Made by a program: the position numbers and the translations under genes. From assembly GCA_015232575.1 (NCBI GenBank), contig JADFZL010000017.1, positions 79,689 to 143,688 on the forward strand: a stretch of DNA of 64,000 nucleotides. Direction: 5' to 3'. Below the pieces are notes generated by a model. That model did not search any database, was not told the DNA's origin, and was given only the letters and a program-made list of their open reading frames with translations. Positions 36,446 to 46,300 of this stretch are shown one piece after another. The DNA comes from Candidatus Rifleibacteriota bacterium (GTDB taxonomy: Bacteria; Muiribacteriota; Ozemobacteria; Ozemobacterales; Ozemobacteraceae). How positions within the stretch are numbered: position 1 is the stretch's first letter; each line of letters starts with the position of its first letter.

Positions 36446-36623
36446 TTACACGCTCCCATTGGAATTACCTTCTCTAATAGAAGTATAACAAATTATCTGA
36501 AAATACGATAGAAACTTTTCATTAAATCAAGGAAACAGGAAATTCCATCAATGGTGAACTCATGCATGTTTAAGACCTGAAGAGATACGAAAATTGTGTT
36601 GGTTTGCAATCAATTAACAGCGT

Positions 36624-38156
36624 TCAGAACCTGCTTCTGTAAGTTCGCCAGACATCGAAGAACAATTTCTGCCCGTGAAAATGAGGACAGTATTTGTAAA
36701 ATGAGTATGAAGCGGCATTTTTCACCTGAACCCGCTGACCATCAATTGTCATGGAAACTGATCCGCCTTTGGATTTTCCATCATCATACCATCTTCGAAA
36801 GGTATGAGCGGCATATTCGATCTGTTTATCAAGACCTTTATAAGATTGATTTCTGGTTCCATCGTCATAGCAGCCTACGCCAAGAGCCCAGTCCAGCTCT
36901 CTTTCTGTGGCATTCTTTTTCGATATCAGACTCTGCTCGCACTGAAGTCGACAAATCAGCACTTGAGGATTAATTCCATATTTCTTCGCTGCATTATAAA
37001 TCATCTGAGCAGGAGAAGAATTTCGATAAGACTTCGCGAGACAGGAACCTTTGCTCTGCAGAAAACTCTGAATCTGTGCCACTGTCATTGTATTCGTATT
37101 TGTAAAAGTATGGTCTGAAATCAAATAATCCTTCTGAAACCTTTCCTGCCATGATTCATCGCCTGGCCCTGCAATTACGTGATTACCAGGATTAGTGTTA
37201 GTTACGGGGACCGAGTGAGAGGTGTTATCTCCAGATGAAAAAATGCTTCTGGGAAGTGCAATAAGTTGTCCGGGGAAAATCAGGTGCGGATTTGCAGCAA
37301 TAGAAGGAATCTGATATTTAACGATATGCTGCCACAGGCCTCCAACACCGTAGTAACGCTTACAGATGCCAGACAAAGTGTCCCCGGCTTTAACTTTGAT
37401 ATATTCAAAACCCAGTTTTGGAAGATTGATGATAGTTGAAGCGATTGAGCGAGTGTTATTGTCGATTTTCGCAGAATTTCCGGTGACATTTGAAGGAGCA
37501 TTTGCTGGAGTAGTTGAAGTGGTTGAAGTGGTAGCTGGAGGAACGTTTGAAGGAACATTCGCCGCAGGTGGTGTCGAATTTGTCGCACCAGCTGCCGGAA
37601 CGGTAATATTCGTTGTAACTGGCTGTCCGCCATTCGTTGAAACCGTAATACTGATATTCGTTGGAATGTTAATATTTCGCGGTATTACCACAGTTTCCTG
37701 AAATGGATTTCGCCTTCCAGATTCAACCTGAGGATTTGAAGCCGGAACATTAGTATTCTGTGCTGTCTGCGTAGTTCCAGCTGGTACAGGGCTTGGGGTA
37801 TTTATTACTACGGCACGTTCATACACAGCTTTCGCACGCATGAGGTTTTCACGTTTTACCGAAATATCATCACTTGAATTTCTCACTGCGTCTTCATATT
37901 CTTTACGTGCCTGAAAAAAATTCTTTGCGGAATCAAGCAGGAGCTTCTGTTTTTGATCGTGAGGCAAATTTTGTGCATTTCGCGCGGTTTCCTTATCGTC
38001 ACCTTTTATCACTTCATTTGTGACAACAAGCGTTGCTGCGCCAAGTGCAACACCCAATGCCAGGGTCAGCATGAAGTCTATGACTCCACTTCTGTGACTC
38101 AACTGCAGACAGATCATATCTACCCCCGAATTAATGAGAAGTTTCCTGTTTTCCAT
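36624..38156 (-). CDS. Membrane-anchored LysM protein with glucosaminidase-like C-terminus
   Basis: The 510-residue protein has a membrane helix at about residues 25-47, a charged helical region, and a Pro/Thr/Ala-rich linker. A LysM domain (about 251-302) contains IKVKAGDTLSGICKRYYG and NPHLIFPGQLIALP. The C-terminal region (about 345-510) has AQIQSFLQSKGSC, SPAQMIYNAAKKYGINPQVLICRLQCEQSLI and DWALGVGC, resembling the lysozyme-like/N-acetylglucosaminidase modules found after LysM or SH3 domains. It should act on peptidoglycan. The ATG at 38156 lacks a strong ribosome site; a second ATG 13 codons later has GGGGGT upstream and may be the true start. Confidence 0.78.
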   Translation of the reverse strand: MENRKLLINSGVDMICLQLSHRSGVIDFMLTLALGVALGAATLVVTNEVIKGDDKETARNAQNLPHDQKQKLLLDSAKNFFQARKEYEDAVRNSSDDISVKRENLMRAKAVYERAVVINTPSPVPAGTTQTAQNTNVPASNPQVESGRRNPFQETVVIPRNINIPTNISITVSTNGGQPVTTNITVPAAGATNSTPPAANVPSNVPPATTSTTSTTPANAPSNVTGNSAKIDNNTRSIASTIINLPKLGFEYIKVKAGDTLSGICKRYYGVGGLWQHIVKYQIPSIAANPHLIFPGQLIALPRSIFSSGDNTSHSVPVTNTNPGNHVIAGPGDESWQERFQKDYLISDHTFTNTNTMTVAQIQSFLQSKGSCLAKSYRNSSPAQMIYNAAKKYGINPQVLICRLQCEQSLISKKNATERELDWALGVGCYDDGTRNQSYKGLDKQIEYAAHTFRRWYDDGKSKGGSVSMTIDGQRVQVKNAASYSFYKYCPHFHGQKLFFDVWRTYRSRF

Positions 38157-38215
38157 AGTTTTAATTAACTCAATTATAACCGATAATTTTGAAATTGCAT
38201 ATCAAATATTGAATT

Positions 38216-40117
38216 TCATTTGGAGCTGATTGTTTCAATAGCGTGTTTTAAAAGCGGCATCTGATAATCGTAAAAAAGCTGAACAGCATCGTAAAATTCT
38301 TCCAACTCTTTTATCCATTCAAATAATTTTGAATTTTCTTCATTCTTCAACTTCTTGAGCTGCATGGAATGTCTGGTGATGAAGCGCGTCTGATGAATGG
38401 AAAACCATGCAAATATTTCCCGTGAATCGCATATTTCATCATGTATTCTCACTAATTCAAAATAGGCTGTCTTAGATTCGCCTGATAACTGAGAAACCGA
38501 AATATCTTCATTTCTACGCTTAAGTTTTTTCAGCGTTGAAAGACACTGCCGAGACTGATCGCAAAATTTATTCAATTTTTTTCCTGCCTCAGAAAGTGCC
38601 CCGGCCATTCCGGAAACATCAGCTTTCAGAGGCGCAGAATGTGCTTCAGATAGTAATTTGCCAATATCGCATCCATTTTGAAGGTATTTATCTATTACAT
38701 CTCTCAAGGTCATTCTTTCAACAAAACTGTCCAGAATTCCACCTTCTGTTGCATTAATAAGCAGTCTGCCAGGAGTCTGCCGGAATTGATCTTCAAACCA
38801 GCCCTTGTACAAAAACATATTATGATCAGTGTAAAGTGTTTCGCCGGCATTGTTTTCAAACTTGTGAACACCGCGAACTGAAATATAATCGACTATTTCA
38901 TGTTCAAGTGAAGAAAAACTGTGAACCTGGTCCATGAAAAGGTCATCTGAGTAAGATCCTCTCGCATAAAGCTTTCCATCCTGGAATGACATGTCCAGAC
39001 CGATAAATATAATCGGATTGCATCCGCAGTTTCTCGCAAGGTCAAAAGCTGTTGTTGCAATCGAACCCCAGCACACAAGTTTTCCGATAGGTTCACGCAT
39101 TGGTTCAAGCCAGGGTGACAATCCTCCGCCGAATGTCATGAGAAATTTCGGACCATTGAAAGACGATATAATATCCGGATGCGTCATTGGTTCAATTGCG
39201 AGAAAGACATCCGATTCATTTTCCACGCCTATAAAATCAAGAGAGTTTTCATAAGACGGGTCAGCTGCGCAGACAATGTCTGGCTTGAGATTTCTGGCTT
39301 TAAGTTGTCTGAAAGCTGTATCTGTGGCAATTATCAGAAATTTGTTTCTTATCTCTGATAAAAGGTGGGCATTTTTTTCAAGAGACGGCCCTGCGCCAAC
39401 GACAATTCCCGGAACGCCTGAAAATTTTCCGAAAAGCCTTCCTATGCCGGGAAATTTGCTTAACGTGGAAGCGTTTCTGAAATAATTCGTGTGAAAATCG
39501 CTTCCAGTATGCATCAGAGTAACAATATTCCCTTTTGACCGGTTGGAAAAATATCTGAGTTTTTCTTTGATTCGCTCGAAATAGACAGGGTTTCTGGCAA
39601 GAGAAGGCGGATGTTCGATTATAGAAATGCTGTCAACTGCCGCCCAATCGAGAAGAAGATTCCATTTTTCGCCAAATTCATCTGGAGACAAGCCAACGCA
39701 CCACTCTATTTTTGCAGAAGACAGTATTTTTTCCATGTCAGTTGCCTGAAGAGCGGCCATGAAAATATATGGATCGGGCTCTACTACAATGATTTTCTGA
39801 AATCCTGAACGTTCGGAAGTCTTCTGAAGAAGCAGATCGATTGAATATCCCAGGCCCATGCCCAGAATTAACGCGTGTGACTGGCTGGAAAAAGAAATAT
39901 TTATCTGTTTTTCAACTTCAGCGACCGGATTATAGCGACTGTGCATTGCCTGCTGACGACCGTCTGATGAAACTATTGCGAGCGAGGCATGTCCACTTTT
40001 TGAAGGCTCAATGAGATACTTTTCGGCAGGAGAGTTTTGTGAAGTCTCAGTGACTAACAATGTCAACTGAGGATGATTTCGAAGTTTTTCGAGATTTTTC
40101 TTTAAAAAGGAATTCAT
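38216..40117 (-). CDS. DUF115 / motility-accessory-factor-like protein
   Basis: This 633-residue protein belongs to the DUF115 (MAF_flag10, 6-hydroxymethylpterin diphosphokinase MptE-like) family. It has a Rossmann-type N-terminal part (ALILGMGLGYSIDLLL, IIVVEPDPYIF) and the family core VPGIVVGAGPSLEKNAHLL, LIIATDTAFRQLKARNLKPDIVCAADPS and NPIIFIGLDMSF. Such proteins in Campylobacter and related genera modify flagellin with nonulosonic acids. No flagellar genes are in the window, so the acceptor here is unknown, possibly a pilin or another surface protein. The C-terminal 150 residues are helical. Confidence 0.87.
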   Translation of the reverse strand: MNSFLKKNLEKLRNHPQLTLLVTETSQNSPAEKYLIEPSKSGHASLAIVSSDGRQQAMHSRYNPVAEVEKQINISFSSQSHALILGMGLGYSIDLLLQKTSERSGFQKIIVVEPDPYIFMAALQATDMEKILSSAKIEWCVGLSPDEFGEKWNLLLDWAAVDSISIIEHPPSLARNPVYFERIKEKLRYFSNRSKGNIVTLMHTGSDFHTNYFRNASTLSKFPGIGRLFGKFSGVPGIVVGAGPSLEKNAHLLSEIRNKFLIIATDTAFRQLKARNLKPDIVCAADPSYENSLDFIGVENESDVFLAIEPMTHPDIISSFNGPKFLMTFGGGLSPWLEPMREPIGKLVCWGSIATTAFDLARNCGCNPIIFIGLDMSFQDGKLYARGSYSDDLFMDQVHSFSSLEHEIVDYISVRGVHKFENNAGETLYTDHNMFLYKGWFEDQFRQTPGRLLINATEGGILDSFVERMTLRDVIDKYLQNGCDIGKLLSEAHSAPLKADVSGMAGALSEAGKKLNKFCDQSRQCLSTLKKLKRRNEDISVSQLSGESKTAYFELVRIHDEICDSREIFAWFSIHQTRFITRHSMQLKKLKNEENSKLFEWIKELEEFYDAVQLFYDYQMPLLKHAIETISSK

Positions 40118-40267
40118 TTTACTGTGAACTTTCGCGCATCTATATTCATGAGCTTTTCAGAGACCGTATTATTTAATTGTTCGACCATCACAAAGTATCA
40201 TTAATAAACACTTTTTTCAAAAAGGGAGAAAGACCACTTAGTTATTACAGTTCAAGAATTTCTTCCA

Positions 40268-40387
40268 TGTCATTTCGACCGAAGGGAGAAATCTCGCATT
40301 TATGAGATCTCTCACATTCGTTCGAGATGACAGCCAATACCAAGTTTAACATGCAAATTTGCCCCAATATTTAAGATTTTGCATACT
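40268..40387. repeat. Dispersed repeat family A, copy 3 (inverted, long form)
   Basis: In reverse orientation to copies 2 and 6: TGTCATTTCGACCGAAGG leads in, the other arm ends TTCGTTCGAGATGACA, then TTTAACATGCAAATTTG and AAGATTTTGCATACT. It fills much of the 382-base gap between the divergent DUF115 and pgi genes, where no gene is present. Confidence 0.8.
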
Positions 40388-40499
40388 TATGCTTTGATTT
40401 TTCTTTAAAACAATGATAAATAATATTACTGACTGACGATTATATCAGTTTTTTGTATTTTCGACAAATTTATTCAGACTTGCTGTGTCTGGAGGAAAC

Positions 40500-42188
40500 A
40501 TGAATAATAAGAAGCAAAATTGTGGTTCACCTCTTACTTCTTCACCTGAATGGAAGAATTTACTGAAGCACTTTTCTGAATTAAAAGATGTTCAGATGAG
40601 AGATCTTTTTAAAAGTGACGCCGATCGATTCAGGAAATTTTCGCTTTCCCATGAAGATATTCTGCTTGATTTTTCCAAAAACAGAATTACTGAAGAAACT
40701 TTCAGCCTTTTGATTGATCTTGCCAGGGCGTCCGATTTGAAAACAATGACAAAGAGCATGTTTGAAGGAAAGAAGATCAACTGGACAGAGGAAAGAGCTG
40801 TATTACACACAGCGCTGCGCAACCGGTCGAACAAACCAGTATTGGTTGACAATGCTGATGTAATGCCAGAAATTAACGCTGTGCTCGAAAAGATGAAAGC
40901 TTTTTCAAACAGAGTTCGAAACGGTGAATGGAAAGGTTATACCGGAAAAAGAATCAAAACCGTGGTAAATATAGGCATTGGCGGCTCTGATCTTGGCCCG
41001 GTAATGATTACTGAAGCTCTGAAAGCTTATTCCGGCAATGGACCGGCTGCAAGATTTGTTTCCAATGTTGATGCAAACGATTTTTTCGAAAAGACAAAAG
41101 ACCTGGATCCCGAAGAAACCCTCTTTCTCATAGCCTCAAAAACTTTTACAACCCAGGAAACAATGACTAACGCAATGACTGCCAGAGAGTGGGTTCTGAA
41201 TAAGTTAAAAGATTCAGCGGCAGTAAAGTTCCACTTTGTGGCTCTTTCAACCAATAAGACAGCAGTTGAAAAGTTCGGAATTGACAGCAGTAATATGTTC
41301 GAATTCTGGGACTGGGTCGGCGGAAGATATTCGGCATGTTCGGCAATCGGTCTTCCAATAGCTTTATTCATCGGTTTTGACAATTTTGTTCAGTTTCTAG
41401 AAGGCGCACATTCAATGGATCAACATTTCCTGAACACGCCTTTTGAGAAAAATATTCCTGTAATACTTGCACTTCTTGGAATCTGGTACAACAATTTCTT
41501 CGAAGCCGAAAGCATGGCAATTCTTCCTTACGACCAGTATCTGCATCGTTTCGCTGCATATTTTCAACAGGGAGACATGGAAAGCAACGGAAAAATGATT
41601 GATCGTGACGGAAAAAATGTAGACTATCAAACTGGTCCGATTATCTGGGGTGAACCCGGAACAAACGGACAGCACGCATTTTACCAGTTGATTCATCAGG
41701 GAACAAAACTTATTCCGGCCGATTTCATGGCATTTGCAGTGCCGCTCCATCCGATTTCTGACCATCATCAGAAACTTATGGCAAATTTCTTTGCTCAAAC
41801 TGAAGCGCTGATGAAAGGTAAAACTGAAAGCGAAGTCAGAACTGATCTTGCGAAAGAAAAATTATCCTCAGAACAAATTGAACAATTGCTTCCACACAAG
41901 GTTTTTCCGGGAAACAGACCGACAAATAGTATTCTGATAAAAAAACTCACTCCAAAAACCCTTGGCATGCTCATTGCCATGTATGAAATGAAAATTTTCG
42001 CACAGGGAATAATCTGGCGGATAAACAGTTTTGACCAGTGGGGCGTTGAATTGGGCAAAGTTCTCGCGAAAAAGATTTTATCAGAAGAGGAAGCTCTTAT
42101 GAAAGGCGAGCCGGTGAACATTTCCGAACATGATTCCTCAACTCAGGGCTTGCTTAAGCAGTTTATTCAATGGAGAAAAGAGTCATGA
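40500..42188 (+). CDS. pgi: Glucose-6-phosphate isomerase
   Basis: This glycolytic enzyme interconverts glucose-6-phosphate and fructose-6-phosphate. ATG 40500 follows GGAGGA; the 562-residue length matches the long bacterial type. Signatures seen are VNIGIGGSDLGPVMITEAL, FVSNVDANDF, FLIASKTFTTQETMTNA, VGGRYSACSAIGLPIAL (with the PGI signature), NGQHAFYQLIHQGT and, near the C-terminus, INSFDQWGVELGK. The stop overlaps the murD start (ATGA), an unusual pairing of central metabolism with cell-wall synthesis. Confidence 0.97.
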   Translation: MNNKKQNCGSPLTSSPEWKNLLKHFSELKDVQMRDLFKSDADRFRKFSLSHEDILLDFSKNRITEETFSLLIDLARASDLKTMTKSMFEGKKINWTEERAVLHTALRNRSNKPVLVDNADVMPEINAVLEKMKAFSNRVRNGEWKGYTGKRIKTVVNIGIGGSDLGPVMITEALKAYSGNGPAARFVSNVDANDFFEKTKDLDPEETLFLIASKTFTTQETMTNAMTAREWVLNKLKDSAAVKFHFVALSTNKTAVEKFGIDSSNMFEFWDWVGGRYSACSAIGLPIALFIGFDNFVQFLEGAHSMDQHFLNTPFEKNIPVILALLGIWYNNFFEAESMAILPYDQYLHRFAAYFQQGDMESNGKMIDRDGKNVDYQTGPIIWGEPGTNGQHAFYQLIHQGTKLIPADFMAFAVPLHPISDHHQKLMANFFAQTEALMKGKTESEVRTDLAKEKLSSEQIEQLLPHKVFPGNRPTNSILIKKLTPKTLGMLIAMYEMKIFAQGIIWRINSFDQWGVELGKVLAKKILSEEEALMKGEPVNISEHDSSTQGLLKQFIQWRKES

Positions 42189-43537
42189 AGAAGCGGGTAA
42201 CAATAATTGGCGCAGCAAAGAGTGGTATCTCTGCCGCCAAAGCCCTTGCAGAAACCGGAGCAGATGTTCTGCTTTCAGACGTTCAGGATCGCAGGCACAT
42301 TGAAAAAGCTCTTTCGGAAGCGTCTCTTCCAACAAATGTGACTGTCGAGACTGGCGGGCACACAGAGAATGTTCTGTCCGCCGATTACATTGTTCTCAGT
42401 CCGGGCGTTCCACCCAATATTCCAATATTGAGAAGAGCTGCTGAAATGGGAATTCCCATTTTATCTGAAATTGAAATTGCGTACAGGCTTTCACGCGGAA
42501 AAAGACTTGTTGTGACCGGAAGCAATGGAAAAACCACGACAACAACTCTTCTGGCTGAATTCTGCAAGTCTCATTTTCCGAAAGTTTTTCTGGGTGGCAA
42601 TATTGGAATTCCGATGATGGATTTTGCTCTGAAAACATCGGATAAAGACATTCAGGTTCTTGAAGTCAGCTCGTTTCAGCTTGAAACAATTGTCGAATTC
42701 AAGCCTGACATTGCCATGATAACTAATTTCTATGAAAATCACCTGGACAGGTATCCATCATATAAAGCTTATTGCGATGCAAAAGAGCGCATTGCCATGA
42801 ACATGGACAGTTCGGGCTGGCTCATATTAAACAGTGAGCAGCAGATGATGCACGATCTGGCAAAGCGAACGAAAGCAAAAATTGCCTGGTTCGGTCTTAA
42901 CAGTGATTTCACGGCCGTTCCGCGCGTTACGTCGATTTCCGGAACTGTTGTATTCATTTCAGAAAATGGTAAAACCACAGAGCTTTTCAAAGAAAAAGAC
43001 ATACGAATTCCCGGCAGGCACAATCTTGAAAATGCCATGGCTGCAAGTTCTGCTGCGATTCTTTCAGGTGTTCCTGCTGAAAAACTTTTACAGATAGTAC
43101 AAACTTTTTCCGGAGTGGAACACAGACTTGAGTGGGTAAGAGAGCGCAGGAATGTACAATATATAAATGATTCAAAGGCGACAAATTGTGCAGCGTCAAT
43201 AATTGCTCTCAAATCCTGCAATGGAAAGGTAATTCTTATCGCGGGCGGAAGAGATAAAGGCACTGATCTGAATGAGTGGAAAGAGAGCGTCAGGAAACTT
43301 TCTACTGGTGTGGTTCTTTACGGAGAGGCACGCGAAAGATTCAGGTCCTGCCTTGAAGGACTTATTCCGCTAAAGATAGCGTCTTCGTTTGCCGATGCAG
43401 TCAATATAGCTTCTGAATGGTCAAAACCGGGAGACACTGTTTTGCTTTCCCCGGCATGCAGTTCTTATGATCTTTTTCCTAATTTTGAAGTCAGAGGGAA
43501 AGCGTTCAGAGACTTGGTAAACGGGCTTCCAGAATAA
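42185..43537 (+). CDS. murD: UDP-N-acetylmuramoylalanine--D-glutamate ligase
   Basis: MurD adds D-Glu to UDP-MurNAc-L-Ala in the cytoplasmic stage of peptidoglycan synthesis. The 450-residue protein begins MKKRVTIIGAAKSGISAAKAL, has the ATP-binding loop VVTGSNGKTTTTTL, then FYENHLDRYPSYKAYCDAK, HNLENAMAAS, EHRLEWV, YINDSKATN and AGGRDKGTDL. ATG 42185 overlaps the pgi TGA by four bases; a start five codons earlier lies inside pgi. It is followed after a repeat-filled gap by ftsW and murG, so this is a partial dcw cluster. Confidence 0.96.
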   Translation: MKKRVTIIGAAKSGISAAKALAETGADVLLSDVQDRRHIEKALSEASLPTNVTVETGGHTENVLSADYIVLSPGVPPNIPILRRAAEMGIPILSEIEIAYRLSRGKRLVVTGSNGKTTTTTLLAEFCKSHFPKVFLGGNIGIPMMDFALKTSDKDIQVLEVSSFQLETIVEFKPDIAMITNFYENHLDRYPSYKAYCDAKERIAMNMDSSGWLILNSEQQMMHDLAKRTKAKIAWFGLNSDFTAVPRVTSISGTVVFISENGKTTELFKEKDIRIPGRHNLENAMAASSAAILSGVPAEKLLQIVQTFSGVEHRLEWVRERRNVQYINDSKATNCAASIIALKSCNGKVILIAGGRDKGTDLNEWKESVRKLSTGVVLYGEARERFRSCLEGLIPLKIASSFADAVNIASEWSKPGDTVLLSPACSSYDLFPNFEVRGKAFRDLVNGLPE

Positions 43538-43570
43538 TGATTTGGGAGAGAAAAGCAAAGAAAAGATGAG

Positions 43571-43598
43571 TCTCACGCGGAGACGCAGAGACACAGAG
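43571..43598. repeat. Dispersed repeat family B, copy 1
   Basis: TCTCACGCGGAGACGCAGAG followed by ACACAGAG recurs at 61049-61080 and, inverted, at 46539-46574. It lies in the gap between murD and ftsW. A shorter related piece, AGCGTCTCTGCGTAAG, occurs near 43723. Confidence 0.75.
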
Positions 43599-43625
43599 TT
43601 AAAGAGATAGAGAAATGCGAAGACT

Positions 43626-43717
43626 AATTGGCATGTTAACTTCGGATTCGGCTGTCACCTCGAACGGATGTGAGAGATCTCATAAATGCAAGATTTCTCC
43701 CTTCGGTCGAAATGACA
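43626..43717. repeat. Dispersed repeat family A, copy 4
   Basis: TTGGCATGTTAAC is followed by TGTCACCTCGAACGGATG and the closing arm CCCTTCGGTCGAAATGACA. It lacks the outermost AGTACGCAAAATC block of copies 2, 3 and 6. It lies between murD and ftsW. Confidence 0.8.
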
Positions 43718-43810
43718 TTTTTTAGCGTCTCTGCGTAAGTCAGGTCTTTCATCGGTAACAATGCTACAGTGGCTATAGTTTGCTATTATATCTGAAGGGT
43801 TGAATTAAGT

Positions 43811-45004
43811 ATGCTCAATGTAAATAAGGAAAGACATTTCGACAACACTCTTCTGTTTGTGACGCTGGCACTCATGTGTTTTGGTCTGATAATGGTCTAT
43901 TCGGCCTCTTCCATTACTTCGATGAGTTACATGAATGACAGTCTGTTTTATTTCAAAAAGCAGCTCCTGTGGGTTGGAATTGCAATAGTAGGAATGTTTA
44001 TTGCGTCGAATTACCATTACAGAAGGCTTGAGAAGTATTCTGTTCCGCTTATTCTGCTGTCTGTTGTGTTTCTGATAGCTGTTTATTTTACAGCGAAGGT
44101 CGGCGGAGCACATCGCTGGCTCAGGATTGGTGGACTTGGCTTTCAGCCTTCTGAGTTTGCAAAAATTGCTTTCATAATTTACATCGCACATTCTATTTCA
44201 ATCCGTCAGGACAGAATTCAGGAAATACTTCGCGGAATAGTCCCTGATCTGCTGGTTATGCTTGTAATCTTCGGACTGATATTAAAAGAGCCCAACCTTT
44301 CAACTGCCGGAATAGTTGCATCAACGTATTTTCTGATGCTCTTTCTCGGAAATGGTTCATTGCTTCACCTGCTCGGAATTGGTGCGGGCGGCGCAATTGC
44401 TGTCACCGCTCTTGTATTCCAGGAAGGATACAGAATGCGTCGTTTTCTGGCATTTCTTGATCCATGGGGTGCATCGAAAACAGCTGGTTATCACATTATT
44501 CAATCTCTCGTTGCAATTGGCTCTGGTGGCTTCTGGGGTCTTGGGTTAAGCCAGAGTCGTCAGAAATTTTTCATTCTTCCCGAACGACATACCGACTTTA
44601 TTTTCGCAATTATTTGTGAAGAGCTTGGGTTCATCGGCGGCGGCGCTGTCATTCTGCTTTTCCTGCTGCTTATCTGGCGCGGTTTTTACATTGCAGCCAG
44701 AGCTCCGGATCTCTTCGGTTTTCTTCTCGCCGCAGGTCTCACATGCCTCATTGCCTGCCAAACACTGATCAATCTGGGTGTTGTACTGTCAGTTATTCCA
44801 ACAACTGGTGTAACGCTTCCGTTCATTAGCTATGGAGGCTCAAGCGTTTGCTTTATGGCTGTTGCCATAGGAATTCTGCTTAATATATCGCGTTACGGTA
44901 CAATTCAGAATGCGATTGTTGAAAACAGAAAGCGCCCATTTTCCAGTCGTTACTCAGATGTTTCCGAGCGCGTCACTGCAAGACGCAAAAGACAAAGTAC
45001 CTGA
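43811..45004 (+). CDS. ftsW: Lipid II polymerase / cell-division protein FtsW
   Basis: This SEDS-family membrane glycosyltransferase is 397 residues long with about ten membrane helices. Family features include MVYSASS near the first helix, GGAHRWLRIGGLGFQPSEFAK, KEPNLSTAG, YHIIQSLVAIGSGGFWGLGLSQSRQKFFILPERHTDFIFAIICEELGF and TTGVTLPFISYGGSS. Adjacency to murD and murG supports FtsW over RodA. Its stop lies one base before the murG start. Confidence 0.95.
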   Translation: MLNVNKERHFDNTLLFVTLALMCFGLIMVYSASSITSMSYMNDSLFYFKKQLLWVGIAIVGMFIASNYHYRRLEKYSVPLILLSVVFLIAVYFTAKVGGAHRWLRIGGLGFQPSEFAKIAFIIYIAHSISIRQDRIQEILRGIVPDLLVMLVIFGLILKEPNLSTAGIVASTYFLMLFLGNGSLLHLLGIGAGGAIAVTALVFQEGYRMRRFLAFLDPWGASKTAGYHIIQSLVAIGSGGFWGLGLSQSRQKFFILPERHTDFIFAIICEELGFIGGGAVILLFLLLIWRGFYIAARAPDLFGFLLAAGLTCLIACQTLINLGVVLSVIPTTGVTLPFISYGGSSVCFMAVAIGILLNISRYGTIQNAIVENRKRPFSSRYSDVSERVTARRKRQST

Positions 45005-45005
45005 T

Positions 45006-46088
45006 ATGAAAAAAATTGTATTAAGCGGTGGTGGAACTGGCGGACATATATATCCTGCGCTTGCAATAAAGGAAATAATATCAACGGGGTTATCCGAACC
45101 GGCGGAATTTCTTTACATTGGTCAGCCAGACGGAATGGAAAGCAAAATTGTTCCAAGAGAAGCTGGAGTATCATTTGCTGGTGCCCGAGCACAGGGAATG
45201 CCAAGAGATATTTCGATGAAATGGTTCACATTTCCCGTTAAGAACCTTATGGGAATATCTGATGCCTACAGTTATCTGAAGTCATTTTCGCCTGATCTTG
45301 TGGTAACAACCGGTGGATTCGTGGCATTTCCAGTTTTGCTCGCGTCAAAATTACTTGGTTTCAAATTCGCTATTCACGAGCAGAATGCTGCGATGGGCGT
45401 AACAAATCGTCTTTTTGCTTCGTCAGCATCAAAAATAATGCTCACCTATTCCGGATCGTATCCTTCTTCTGAGAAAGTAGCTGTAACAGGCAATCCGGTG
45501 AGAAAAGTTTTCTCTGAAAAGTTCACTGGCAAAGGATTAATTCAGAAGAACCCGGACAATTTTGTAATTCTTTTCACTGGCGGCTCAAGAGGGGCATCTT
45601 CAATAAATAAAGCGTGTGTTGATCTTGCCTCGGAATGGCTTGAATCGCATCCTGAAGTCATAATTATTCAGATTACAGGCGAACGCGATTATCAGAATAC
45701 CGTTGAAAAAGTGAAAAACACCGCCAGACACAAAGTATATCCATATCTGCACGAAATGCGTGAAGCATTCGAAGTCTCAGACATTATTGTATCAAGGGCT
45801 GGTGCGACAATTCTCGCAGAAATAGGCTGTCTTGGAAAACCGGCAATTCTTATCCCCTACCCTTTTGCAACAGATAATCATCAGGAAAAAAACGCCCGGG
45901 TTCTTGAAGAAGCAGAAGCTGCAAAAATTATCCTGGACCGAGAATTGAATTGCATTTCTCTGAAAAATACAATTGAATCATGCATGAACAAAGCTCTTCT
46001 GAATAAAATGTCAGAACGAATGAAAAACAGCCGTCCAATAAATGTCGAAGAACGAATCTTCGACGCCCTAAAACCTTTACTTTTTTAG
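45006..46088 (+). CDS. murG: UDP-N-acetylglucosamine--undecaprenyl-PP-MurNAc-pentapeptide transferase
   Basis: MurG makes lipid II at the inner face of the membrane. The 360-residue GT-B protein begins MKKIVLSGGGTGGHIYPALAIK, and has TTGGFVAFPVLLASKLLG, HEQNAAMGVTNRL, GNPVRK, TGGSRGASSINKA, SRAGATILAEIGCLGKPAILIPYPFATDNHQEKNA. ATG 45006 is one base after the ftsW stop, so translation is coupled; no strong ribosome site is seen. The stop codon is embedded in the first stem of a family C hairpin. Confidence 0.97.
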   Translation: MKKIVLSGGGTGGHIYPALAIKEIISTGLSEPAEFLYIGQPDGMESKIVPREAGVSFAGARAQGMPRDISMKWFTFPVKNLMGISDAYSYLKSFSPDLVVTTGGFVAFPVLLASKLLGFKFAIHEQNAAMGVTNRLFASSASKIMLTYSGSYPSSEKVAVTGNPVRKVFSEKFTGKGLIQKNPDNFVILFTGGSRGASSINKACVDLASEWLESHPEVIIIQITGERDYQNTVEKVKNTARHKVYPYLHEMREAFEVSDIIVSRAGATILAEIGCLGKPAILIPYPFATDNHQEKNARVLEEAEAAKIILDRELNCISLKNTIESCMNKALLNKMSERMKNSRPINVEERIFDALKPLLF

Positions 46089-46175
46089 AGGGGGCGCGTG
46101 CCCCCTCTCGCAGGTCGAACAAGTGCGACCTGCTCACTCCCCCGGTCGAGCACTTTGTGCTCTCCAGCCGTTATA
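46087..46175. repeat. Dispersed hairpin repeat family C, copy 2
   Basis: Three hairpins occur in a row: AGAGGGGGC/GCCCCCTCT overlapping the murG stop, CAGGTCGAACA/TGCGACCTG, and GGTCGAGCAC/GTGCTC, then CCGTTATAA. The first stem may terminate murG transcription. Confidence 0.8.
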
Positions 46176-46300
46176 ACCATATACACAATTTGTTTATCAC
46201 TTTTTCTGCCCGGGCTCGTTTTTAAAGCCCGAACTTACGCAAGAATCAGTTAGATTCTATGGGTGGAAACCTCTTTTGATGTGGAATGTAATTAATTCGT

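Noticed and set aside
45928..46137. Minus-strand peptide with a REGARAPS segment at the murG end
   Set aside because: It is the typical false product of the family C hairpins; a similar peptide appears at 57538-57726 for the same reason.
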